From UMGS1840 sp045661305 (GTDB lineage: Bacteria; Bacillota; Clostridia; UMGS1840), in contig JAZRFJ010000007.1 of NCBI GenBank assembly GCA_045661305.1, positions 1-28,079 on the forward strand: a DNA stretch of 28,079 nucleotides, read 5' to 3'. Under the pieces are notes generated by a model. The model was not told the DNA's origin. It searched no databases and saw only the letters and a program-made list of their open reading frames with translations. The translations under genes and the position numbers were made by a program. Shown piece by piece: positions 1-6,829 of this stretch. Every line of letters starts with the position of its first letter. Positions within the stretch are counted from its first letter, which is position 1.

Positions 1-214
1 CGATTTCGCCAAGGCTGACAGCAGTCTGGGAACCATCTTCTGTTGCAGTTTTAACAGCTCCAACATCACCTCTAACCATAACACTTACTAATCCTGAACC
101 GATTTTTTCTGTTCCGATTAATGTTACATTTGCAGCTTTAACCATAGCATCTGCAGCTTCGATTGCAGCTACGAGTCCTCTAGTTTCGATCATACCTAAT
201 GCTTCGAAATTCAT
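1..214 (-). CDS. BMC-H shell protein, partial (3' end beyond the window)
   Basis: This is the N-terminal 71 residues of a single-BMC-domain hexameric shell protein; the gene runs off the left edge. It begins MNFEALGMIETRGLVAAIEA and keeps the family pattern A-x-G-x-I-E-x-x-G at the start and G-x-V-x-A-x-x-A-A near residue 55. An AGGAGG-type ribosome binding site lies just upstream of the ATG at 212-214. At DNA level it is almost identical to the BMC gene at 664-951 over the shared 5' part, including the ribosome binding site, then drifts after about residue 58. That indicates a recent duplication or gene conversion. It is the fourth shell gene in the operon, and further BMC genes are expected to the left. 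Confidence 0.9.
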   Translation of the reverse strand, partial: MNFEALGMIETRGLVAAIEAADAMVKAANVTLIGTEKIGSGLVSVMVRGDVGAVKTATEDGSQTAVSLGEI

Positions 215-272
215 AATTTTTTCCTCCTAAAGTTTTATATCATTTTAGCGGTATTATAAAACACCTGATTTT

Positions 273-566
273 TTACAAATTTTTCGGGTCGTTGTACCCT
301 TTTAAGAATTTTGTTACTTCGCTGTGAGGTCTTGCAATGACTTCGCAGCATTTGACTTTTCCTACTTTTGCAGCAGCCTGTGAGCCTGCTTCTGTTGCTG
401 ATTTAACAGCTGAAACACTTCCTGCTACAACAATAGATACCATACTGCCTCCAAGTCTGCGTTCAATATGAACAAGTCTTACATCAGCAGTTTTAACCAT
501 AGTATCAAGTCCCTCAATCGCTGCTACCATTGACTGAACCTCAATTAAGCCAATAGCCTCATACAT
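273..566 (-). CDS. BMC-H shell protein (97 aa)
   Basis: Hexamer-forming shell protein of the PduA/EutM/CcmK class, which tiles the facets of the microcompartment and provides central pores. The 97 residues are one BMC domain: MYEAIGLIEVQSMVAAIEGL at the start, the G-S-V-S-A-V-K-S-A-T-E-A-G strand-helix segment around residues 49-61, and the conserved V-I-A-R-P-H segment around residues 76-81. It is clearly diverged from its two neighbours (MVKTADVRLVHIERR against MVKAANVTLIGTEKI), so it probably has a different pore or position. A GAGG ribosome binding site precedes the ATG. It is cotranscribed with the other shell genes; a long imperfect hairpin lies in the gap to the upstream gene. Confidence 0.95.
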   Translation of the reverse strand: MYEAIGLIEVQSMVAAIEGLDTMVKTADVRLVHIERRLGGSMVSIVVAGSVSAVKSATEAGSQAAAKVGKVKCCEVIARPHSEVTKFLKGYNDPKNL

Positions 567-600
567 CAGCTTTACCTCGCTTACTGTTTAGTTTCGTGGT

Positions 601-652
601 AAGGGGATAGAAAAAATTCAGAATAGATAACTGGACTTTTTTTACATCCCCT
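601..652 (-). other. Intercistronic inverted repeat between two BMC-H genes
   Basis: On the minus strand the gap between the shell genes contains AGGGGAT at 652-646 and its complement ATCCCCT at about 608-602. The interior can pair further: an A-run against a T-run, then CAG against CTG. No T-tract follows, so it looks like an intercistronic RNA hairpin rather than a terminator. Its first 19 nt, AGGGGATGTAAAAAAAGTC, match the motif that flanks the CRISPR locus about 14 kb away, with one difference. Confidence 0.55.
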
Positions 653-663
653 GTCTTCTTTTA

Positions 664-951
664 TTACTTAGATGCTTTTAATGTTGGAAGAATGAGTTCA
701 ACATCCTGATGTGGTCTTGGGATTACATGTACAGCAACGATTTCGCCAAGTCTTGCAGCAGCCTGTGAACCAGCTTCTGTTGCAGCTTTAACAGCTCCAA
801 CATCACCTCTAACCATAACACTTACTAATCCTGAACCAATTTTTTCTGTTCCGATTAATGTTACATTTGCAGCTTTAACCATAGCATCTGCAGCTTCGAT
901 TGCAGCTACGAGTCCTCTTGTTTCTACCATTCCTAATGCTTCGAAATTCAT
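664..951 (-). CDS. BMC-H shell protein (95 aa)
   Basis: Single-BMC-domain hexameric shell protein, PduA/EutM-like. It starts MNFEALGMVETRGLVAAIEA, has the R-G-D-V-G-A-V-K-A-A-T-E-A-G segment around residues 48-61 and the HVIPRPH segment near residues 75-81, and ends with a short tail. Length and motif order are typical of the family. A TTTTTTCCTCC stretch (AGGAGG on the minus strand) supports the ATG at 949-951. It is the closest paralogue of the partial shell gene at the left edge. It lies third from the end of the visible operon, downstream of the longer BMC protein. Confidence 0.95.
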   Translation of the reverse strand: MNFEALGMVETRGLVAAIEAADAMVKAANVTLIGTEKIGSGLVSVMVRGDVGAVKAATEAGSQAAARLGEIVAVHVIPRPHQDVELILPTLKASK

Positions 952-1030
952 AATTTTTTCCTCCCTGAGATTATTTCAATCTCTATATAATATAATTTTT
1001 AAACTAATTTATTGTGCGACCTTTTATTTT

Positions 1031-1531
1031 CTATTTTGATTTAGGTCTGCCTCTTTGATTTTTCTTAGCAGCAGGCACTTCTTCTTTCACCTGTTTTTCT
1101 GCTGTTTTATCAGCATTTTCTATTTCTGAAATACCGATTTGTTTTTCATCTTTTTTTGTTTCAGCTTGCTTTATTTGCCCAACTGCTTTTTCTTCTCCCT
1201 TTTTTGCTCCGTCTACCCATCTGTCCTTACCAACCTCGCTGATTACAGCAAGCTTCTCAGTTCCGATACCAGGGCGGGCAATTACATGAGATGTAACAAA
1301 ACAGTTTCTTGATGCTGCAAATGTTTTAGCCGCATTAACAGCCTCTTCAACAGCAGCAACACTCCCCTCCATTTTTACATTCATTATAAGAGGTACAGGT
1401 GCATCATCGCCTGCTAAGGGTTTGTTCTTATCAAGTGCAATGATTTTTACATCAGCCGCTTTTGCCGCAACATCTGCACAGCATATTGCAGTTGTGAAGC
1501 CGAAAACTTCAACCATTCCCAATGCGTTCAT
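1031..1531 (-). CDS. BMC shell protein with basic C-terminal tail ending in an AT-hook-like motif
   Basis: A 166-residue protein with one BMC domain in residues 1-95 and a charged, low-complexity extension from about 100 to 166. The BMC part begins MNALGMVEVFGFTTAICCAD and ends with HVIARPG near residue 87. It carries a small insertion around residues 36-47 (KNKPLAGDDAPV). The tail alternates Lys and Glu and ends QRGRPKSK, whose RGRP core is that of AT-hooks. Extended BMC-H proteins such as EutK and PduK also carry C-terminal additions, so this is a minor shell component with a possible binding or scaffolding tail. DNA or RNA binding is inference only. It lies 23 bp downstream of the alcohol dehydrogenase gene. 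Confidence 0.9.
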   Translation of the reverse strand: MNALGMVEVFGFTTAICCADVAAKAADVKIIALDKNKPLAGDDAPVPLIMNVKMEGSVAAVEEAVNAAKTFAASRNCFVTSHVIARPGIGTEKLAVISEVGKDRWVDGAKKGEEKAVGQIKQAETKKDEKQIGISEIENADKTAEKQVKEEVPAAKKNQRGRPKSK

Positions 1532-1554
1532 AATTCATTTCCTCCCTAAAGGCA

Positions 1555-2742
1555 TTATTCATTGATAATTGCAATCTTAAGGCCTTCCATTTTGAGGTTT
1601 GTTTCATGAGCTTCATTGATTTTAGAAAGCGGATAACGGTGTGTTATAAGCTTTTCAAGCGGTAATCCTATACCCTTTGCACGCTTTAAGAAATCGAAGG
1701 TTGTTGCATAATCACGGAGTGTATATACCCATGAACCAACAGTTGTGATTTCTTTTGAGCAGATATCAAAGTGAGGATTGATTGTAGCATCTCCACCGTT
1801 AATGAAGAAGCCAAGCTCACAAAGACCGCCGCCGCTTCTGATGAATTTATAGATGTTTGCGTGTGCAACAGGTGAACCTGTACACTGGAACGCAAAGTCA
1901 GCCAAATATCCACCGAATGCATCTTTAACACCCTCTGTAAGTGCTTCAATACCTTTATGGTTTTTGAAGTTTACTGATTTTGATGCACCCATGAGTTTCG
2001 CAAACTCAAGTCTTTTATCTTCACCGTCAACAGCTACGATATTTTCAATACCGAGTGTTCTCAAAACAGCGATACACAAAAGTCCGATAGGACCGCATCC
2101 CTGAACAACAACACGGCTGTTAAATCTTAAAATTCCAACTGATTTTGCTCTTTCAACAGCGTGAATAAGTACGGCACTTGGCTCGATAAGTATTCTGCTG
2201 TCAAGGTCAAGATCACTTACATTAAATACAGTAGAACCGCCTCTTATTACTATGTAATCAGCAAACCAGCCGTTTAGGTGTATATCATCGTCAGGAATAA
2301 GACCGTAAACATCTGCTCCGCCTACATTCTGTTTGTTAAGGTCAAACATTGTAATATCTGGGTTATCCTTGAATATCATACAGGTTACAACCTTGTCACC
2401 AACATTAAGCGGTTTTCCTGCGCTGTCCTTCTTTACATTTTTACCCATCTTAACAATTTCACCTGTTCCCTCGTGACCAAGCACAACAGGAATAAGTCCG
2501 AATGGGTCTCTCTTGAATTCATGTGCATCTGTACCACAGATACCGCAGCCCTCTACTTTTACCAAAATGTCGTCATCACCAAGCTCAGGAATAGGAAATT
2601 CCTTAATATCGTAATGCTCGAGTGATGTAAGCATTGCTGCTTTAGCAGTCTTTGGAATAGGACCTGCAGCCTTTGGCGCAGAAGAGTTGTCAAGAGATTT
2701 TAAAACTTCCTGTACAATAGAAGCAATTTCTTTTTCGTTCAT
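1555..2742 (-). CDS. Zinc-dependent medium-chain alcohol dehydrogenase, BMC-targeted
   Basis: NAD(P)-linked MDR-family alcohol dehydrogenase, expected to reduce the aldehyde made in the compartment (for example propionaldehyde or lactaldehyde) and regenerate NAD+. Residues 1-17 (MNEKEIASIVQEVLKSL) form an amphipathic encapsulation helix, followed by a Ser/Pro/Ala linker to about residue 35. The catalytic domain shows CGICGTD at 66-72 (likely zinc ligand C69), GHE at 89-91, and a Rossmann motif GCGPIG at 215-220. The four-cysteine structural zinc lobe of classical alcohol dehydrogenases is not visible. At 395 aa it is longer than usual for the family because of the N-terminal targeting extension. 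It lies 47 bp downstream of the aldehyde dehydrogenase gene in the same operon. Confidence 0.93.
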   Translation of the reverse strand: MNEKEIASIVQEVLKSLDNSSAPKAAGPIPKTAKAAMLTSLEHYDIKEFPIPELGDDDILVKVEGCGICGTDAHEFKRDPFGLIPVVLGHEGTGEIVKMGKNVKKDSAGKPLNVGDKVVTCMIFKDNPDITMFDLNKQNVGGADVYGLIPDDDIHLNGWFADYIVIRGGSTVFNVSDLDLDSRILIEPSAVLIHAVERAKSVGILRFNSRVVVQGCGPIGLLCIAVLRTLGIENIVAVDGEDKRLEFAKLMGASKSVNFKNHKGIEALTEGVKDAFGGYLADFAFQCTGSPVAHANIYKFIRSGGGLCELGFFINGGDATINPHFDICSKEITTVGSWVYTLRDYATTFDFLKRAKGIGLPLEKLITHRYPLSKINEAHETNLKMEGLKIAIINE

Positions 2743-2789
2743 TATTCTGCACTCCTTATATTAATTCTTGTTTTTACTGTGTTAAATAG

Positions 2790-4211
2790 TTATATTATTC
2801 TGAATCCGTCTACAAGAACACATCTTCTCTGTCTTGTGAATGATCTTGCAGATGTAATTCCCTCACCTGTAGGACCTGCGATAGTAAAGGTTGTATGTCC
2901 TTCACCGCCTGCACCTATACCTGCATAAGACGGACCGTTTTTAACAAAAATTGTTGTTTCAACGGCACGGGCAAATCTGGTAAGGTTATCTACATTTTTA
3001 GAGTGCATATGTGCACTGTGGCGGTTTCCGTGTTCTGCCTTAACACCAAGCTCAATTGCTTCGTCAACATCTTTACATGAAACAATAGCAAGAACAGGCA
3101 TCATCATTTCCACCTGTACAAAAGGATGATTGAAATCTGTTTCACAAATTATAAGCTTTGTATCTTCAGGAGCATTTGTAATCCCTATTGCATCCAAGAA
3201 TTTTTTAGCGTCCCTGCCAACAAAGTCTTTATTGATAACAAATTTCTTTCCGCCTTTTTTATCATCAACCTCTCTAAGTGCTACCTTAACGAGATTATCA
3301 ATATCTTTCTGACTACGGAGCAAGTAAGCACCGTTTTTAGTCATGTTGTCTATAAGTTCATCTTTTATGCTCGCAACTGCAAAGCACTCTTTTTCAGCGA
3401 TACATGGGAGATTGTTGTCAAAGCTTGCACCGTCAACAATATCCTTAGCTGCCTTCTTAATATCTGCTGTTTCATCAACAACAACCGGAGGGTTACCTGC
3501 ACCTGCACCGATAGCTTTCTTACCTGATGAAAGAAGCATTTTAACAACTCCGGGACCGCCTGTTGCAACAAGAAGCTTAACATCAGGACAGTTAACCATC
3601 ATATTTGATGTATCCATTGTTGGCTTGTAAACACTTACAACAACATTTTCAGGTCCGCCTGCTTCCTGCACAGCTCTGTTAACAAGGTCAACTGCATATA
3701 TTGAAACCTTTGCAGCATTTGGATGCGGATTGAATATTACGCAGTTACCGCCTGCAAGCATTCCGATTGAGTTACAAAGAACTGTTTCGGAAGGGTTTGT
3801 TGATGGTGTAATTGCACCTATAATTCCAAATGGTGCAGGCTCAACAAGTGTTAAACCATTGTCACCACTGTATGCTCTTGGAGATAAATCTTCAGTACCA
3901 GGTGTTTTCTGTGCTACAAGTAAATGTTTGATTATTTTGTCAGCAACTCTTCCCATCTTTGTTTCAGAAACGCCCATCTGAGCCATTGTTTCTGCTTCAG
4001 CAAGGATTTTTTCCTTGATTTTTGAAATCATTGCTTCTCTTTGCTCTACGCTGTAACCGCGGAACAGTTTATAAGCTTTTTTTACAGCTGCGATAGCTTC
4101 TTCCATTGTGTCAAAAACACCTTTGAGGTTTTTCTGAGGTGCTAATGATGGATTTTGTTTATATTCACTTAAAACCTGTTCAACGATTTTAGCAACATCT
4201 TTTTCGTTCAT
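2790..4211 (-). CDS. pduP: CoA-acylating aldehyde dehydrogenase (PduP/EutE family)
   Basis: Oxidises a short-chain aldehyde to acyl-CoA with NAD+ inside the microcompartment. Residues 1-18 (MNEKDVAKIVEQVLSEYK) form an encapsulation helix nearly the same as that of the neighbouring alcohol dehydrogenase. The Rossmann-type cofactor domain and the catalytic NNLPC segment are intact, with the nucleophile at C270. The following AEKE, and FVKNGPSYAGIG near residues 421-432, are typical of PduP/EutE. The 473-aa length fits the family. It lies 17 bp after the PduO-GlcG gene, so translation is probably coupled. Whether the substrate is propionaldehyde or another aldehyde cannot be told from sequence. 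Confidence 0.95.
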   Translation of the reverse strand: MNEKDVAKIVEQVLSEYKQNPSLAPQKNLKGVFDTMEEAIAAVKKAYKLFRGYSVEQREAMISKIKEKILAEAETMAQMGVSETKMGRVADKIIKHLLVAQKTPGTEDLSPRAYSGDNGLTLVEPAPFGIIGAITPSTNPSETVLCNSIGMLAGGNCVIFNPHPNAAKVSIYAVDLVNRAVQEAGGPENVVVSVYKPTMDTSNMMVNCPDVKLLVATGGPGVVKMLLSSGKKAIGAGAGNPPVVVDETADIKKAAKDIVDGASFDNNLPCIAEKECFAVASIKDELIDNMTKNGAYLLRSQKDIDNLVKVALREVDDKKGGKKFVINKDFVGRDAKKFLDAIGITNAPEDTKLIICETDFNHPFVQVEMMMPVLAIVSCKDVDEAIELGVKAEHGNRHSAHMHSKNVDNLTRFARAVETTIFVKNGPSYAGIGAGGEGHTTFTIAGPTGEGITSARSFTRQRRCVLVDGFRII

Positions 4212-4228
4212 TTGTTTTCTTCCTTTCT

Positions 4229-5167
4229 TTATTTAGCATTAAATAAGTTGTCTGCATAGTCAGCAAGGAATGTATCCTGCTCTAAATTTCCACCGCTTAC
4301 TCCAAAGCCTCCGACAATAGTGCCGTTTTCATATATCGGTATACCACCGCCGAAAACGACAAGCTTACTGTCCTGATGCTGTATTCCGTAAAGTGGGTCT
4401 CCCGGCTTTGTCAGCTCTGCGAGCATTTTGGTCGGCATTTTTAAGCTTACGGAAGTATAAGCCTTATTTGCAGCAACATTTATACTTGCGATATACGCAT
4501 CGTCATCTCTTTTTAAACATATAAGATTTCCGCCGCTGTCACAAACAGCACAAACGGATAAAACTCCGATTTCTCTTGCTTTTTCCATAACCGCTTCACA
4601 GATTTCTTCTGCTTTTTTTAAATTCATTTTCCCGTTTTGAGAATTTGAACTATACGAAACTTTTTCGGTTTTTGCACTTCCAAGACTATCTTCATATCTT
4701 GCAAGGATATACATCAAATCTGAAAAACGATTGAAATACGAAAGTTCTTCTTTTTTTATTGCAGAAATTTTGTTTGCTTTAACAGCTGTTCTTTCTGCAC
4801 GTCTTGCAACAGTTCGTGCCATATCGAGTAATGCTCCCGACTTTGTTTCTCCGCTTATTACAAATCCGTCAGATTTGGGGATTTTGGGAGAATATGTATC
4901 AATAAGCACTTCAATACGCTTTGTCGCTTCCGAAAAATCAAAGTTGTTTCCTGAAGAAGCAATATAACCATTAACGGAAATAAGCTCCTTTTGATATGCC
5001 GAGAGAATATCTCTGACAACAAAACTGCTTTCAGTTTTTGCGGCGCCCATAACCGATGAAAGTTCATCTAATGTGCCCATAAGCTCAAAAATTACATAGT
5101 CTTTTTGAAAGCTTATATTCCTGGCATTTTTGGTGTAACCCTCATCACCATTTTTTGTATATATCAT
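4229..5167 (-). CDS. pduO: PduO-type cobalamin adenosyltransferase domain fused to a GlcG/HbpS-like domain
   Basis: 312 aa from the ATG at 5165-5167. A GTG twelve bases upstream is also in frame, but the GAGG ribosome binding site is spaced for the ATG. Residues 1-165 resemble PduO ATP:cob(I)alamin adenosyltransferase: YTKNGDEGYT at 3-12, GTLDEL at 31-36, RRAER at 122-126 and NRFSD at 146-150. Residues from about 182 are a GlcG/HbpS (DUF336) domain with CDSGGNLIC and the glycine-rich VFGGGIPIY and GGFGVSGG segments. The family fusion is known from Pdu loci. The usual glycine- and arginine-containing loop after TKTGDxGxT and the EAYGT segment are altered, so adenosyltransferase activity is uncertain. 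It may support a B12-dependent enzyme encoded outside the window. Confidence 0.85.
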   Translation of the reverse strand: MIYTKNGDEGYTKNARNISFQKDYVIFELMGTLDELSSVMGAAKTESSFVVRDILSAYQKELISVNGYIASSGNNFDFSEATKRIEVLIDTYSPKIPKSDGFVISGETKSGALLDMARTVARRAERTAVKANKISAIKKEELSYFNRFSDLMYILARYEDSLGSAKTEKVSYSSNSQNGKMNLKKAEEICEAVMEKAREIGVLSVCAVCDSGGNLICLKRDDDAYIASINVAANKAYTSVSLKMPTKMLAELTKPGDPLYGIQHQDSKLVVFGGGIPIYENGTIVGGFGVSGGNLEQDTFLADYADNLFNAK

Positions 5168-5199
5168 TACGAGCCTCACACCTCACATGAAATTTTTTA

Positions 5200-6000
5200 T
5201 TATTTCATTGCAGCTAAAACTTTCTTTGTAATTTCTGCGATAATAGCATCATCGTTTTCGCCTTTTACTGTATCGCATGAAATACCGTTACAGCTGTGGC
5301 AGCTTGGTTTACCTGCTTTAACATTTGGACACAAGTCAGCTGGGTGTTTACCTTTCATACCGAATTTTCTTCTGATTTCATAAAGCTTTGAAACCTGCTG
5401 GGCATTAAGCTCCTGTGGTCCGCCGAGCTGTTTAGCTTTAAATAAAAGCTCTGCATAGAACTCTAATGATTCCATCTTGTGATATGCAGCCAAGAGTGAA
5501 TCTGAATATGTAAGAGCACCGTGATTAGCAAGCAATACTGCATCATAATACTGTAAGTACTTTGATACTGCATCAGGAATTTCTTCTGTTGAAGGTGTGC
5601 CGTATTCAGCAATCGGAACACAACCAAGAGCGATAACCGCTTCAGGCATAATAGGCTGTGTAAGCGGAATGCCTGCAATAGCAAAGCTTGTTGCATAAAT
5701 AGGATGAGCGTGAACAACAGACTGAACATCAGGTCTTTCCTTGTAAACTCTCATGTGCATTTTGATTTCAGAAGAAGGCTTGAAATTACCGTTTGCCTGC
5801 AAAACATTACCGTTTGCATCAACTTTACATATATAATCAGTAGTCATGAAGCCTTTACTTACACCTGTTGGTGTACACAAAAATTCGTTGTCATTAAGCT
5901 TAACAGAAATATTTCCGTCGTTTGCAGCAACCATGCCTCTGTTATAAATTCTTTTACCAATTTCGCATATTTCTTTTTTGATTTCGTACTCATTCATCAT
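5200..6000 (-). CDS. fucA: Class II aldolase, L-fuculose-1-phosphate aldolase-like, with C-terminal targeting helix
   Basis: Zinc-dependent class II aldolase, expected to split a ketose-1-phosphate (fuculose- or rhamnulose-phosphate) into dihydroxyacetone phosphate and lactaldehyde. Residues E78, H97, H99 and H160 sit in the contexts SSEIKMH, VHAHP and LANHG and match the catalytic Glu and zinc-binding His residues of the FucA family. The catalytic domain ends near residue 215. A 50-residue extension follows, with cysteines C224, C234, C237 and C242 (C-x9-C-x2-C-x4-C) and a final amphipathic helix DDAIIAEITKKVLAAMK that looks like an encapsulation peptide. It is the first gene after the operon promoter, with AAGGAG 11 bases before the ATG. 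Confidence 0.92.
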   Translation of the reverse strand: MMNEYEIKKEICEIGKRIYNRGMVAANDGNISVKLNDNEFLCTPTGVSKGFMTTDYICKVDANGNVLQANGNFKPSSEIKMHMRVYKERPDVQSVVHAHPIYATSFAIAGIPLTQPIMPEAVIALGCVPIAEYGTPSTEEIPDAVSKYLQYYDAVLLANHGALTYSDSLLAAYHKMESLEFYAELLFKAKQLGGPQELNAQQVSKLYEIRRKFGMKGKHPADLCPNVKAGKPSCHSCNGISCDTVKGENDDAIIAEITKKVLAAMK

Positions 6001-6047
6001 GATTGAAAAATCTCCTTTTTTCTGTGTTTGCTTTTGTTTTTTTTTGT

Positions 6048-6076
6048 ATTATACTCTTTTTTTTTGTTTTTGTCAA
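6048..6076 (-). promoter_or_regulatory. Consensus promoter of the BMC operon
   Basis: On the minus strand, TTGACA (6076-6071) and TATAAT (6053-6048) are separated by exactly 17 nt of A-rich sequence. The predicted start lies about 35-45 bases before the aldolase ATG, with an AAGGAG ribosome binding site between. Confidence 0.85.
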
Positions 6077-6122
6077 GTGTTTATAGAAAAAAACTATGCG
6101 TTTTTCAAACTTTTTTTAGTCC

Positions 6123-6632
6123 CTATTTTCCTTTTGGATTCGGTCCGTATTTATTAGCACCGGGCTGGCTGTCAAGAACGCTGAATATAAAGAGAATTAT
6201 GCTTCCGATATACGGAATAAAACCTATCAATAACCACCAGGCACTTTTACCAATATCGTGAAGTCTTCTTACTGTCATTGACAAGGACGGAATAAGAATA
6301 GCAAGATAATATAAGAAAAAAATAATTGCACCAGCCAATGTAAAAATAGTTTCACCAGTTGACAAATGATTGTTTATTATCCCCTTTGTTATGGGAACAA
6401 GCATTATCAATTCAAAAACAAAAATTATGATAGTATTCATAAGCATTGCATACCAATACTCACTTCTTCTGCTTCTACCACTAAATTGTGCATATTTCTT
6501 GAACATACTCCTATAGGCTGAAATAAGATTAAATTTTTCAACATTCGCATTTTGTCCGCCCAATACATCATAACCGCAATTCTGGCAAAAACGGTTTTCA
6601 CCCGTATCATTTCCGCAATTATTACAATACAT
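6123..6632 (-). CDS. DUF805 membrane protein with N-terminal zinc ribbon
   Basis: 169-residue integral membrane protein of unknown function. The N-terminus carries a zinc-ribbon pattern: C3 and C6 (CNNC) and C16 and C19 (CQNC). It is followed from about residue 40 by a DUF805 domain, recognised by YSGRSRRSEYWYAML-like residues and the segment RRLHDIGKSAWWLL before the last helix. Three or four hydrophobic segments are visible. It has its own promoter and a good AAAGGAAG ribosome binding site, so it is probably a single-gene unit between the transporter and the BMC operon. No link to either is evident beyond position. Confidence 0.9.
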   Translation of the reverse strand: MYCNNCGNDTGENRFCQNCGYDVLGGQNANVEKFNLISAYRSMFKKYAQFSGRSRRSEYWYAMLMNTIIIFVFELIMLVPITKGIINNHLSTGETIFTLAGAIIFFLYYLAILIPSLSMTVRRLHDIGKSAWWLLIGFIPYIGSIILFIFSVLDSQPGANKYGPNPKGK

Positions 6633-6681
6633 AAAGCATCTTCCTTTCTTATAATTAATTATATGTAAAACATCTATATAT

Positions 6682-6710
6682 ATTATACTATAATTCTACA
6701 AATATTTCAA
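6682..6710 (-). promoter_or_regulatory. Promoter of the DUF805 gene
   Basis: Minus strand TTGAAA (6710-6705), 17-nt spacer, TATAAT (6687-6682), about 50 bases upstream of the start codon. Confidence 0.75.
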
Positions 6711-6758
6711 GTGATATTACATAAAATTTTAGTTTTTTTATGCTTTTTTAAAAATACA

Positions 6759-6790
6759 TAAGGCTGTCTTACAAAACTAAGACAGCCTTA
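6759..6790 (-). terminator. Terminator of the sugar ABC transporter operon
   Basis: Perfect 13-bp stem (TAAGGCTGTCTTA with its complement) around a six-base loop, 40 bases beyond the stop codon of the substrate-binding protein. On the minus strand it is followed by a T-rich run (TGTATTTTT). Confidence 0.85.
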
Positions 6791-6829
6791 TTTCACATTA
6801 GCTTTAAAAACGCAACGCAACTTATCTAA

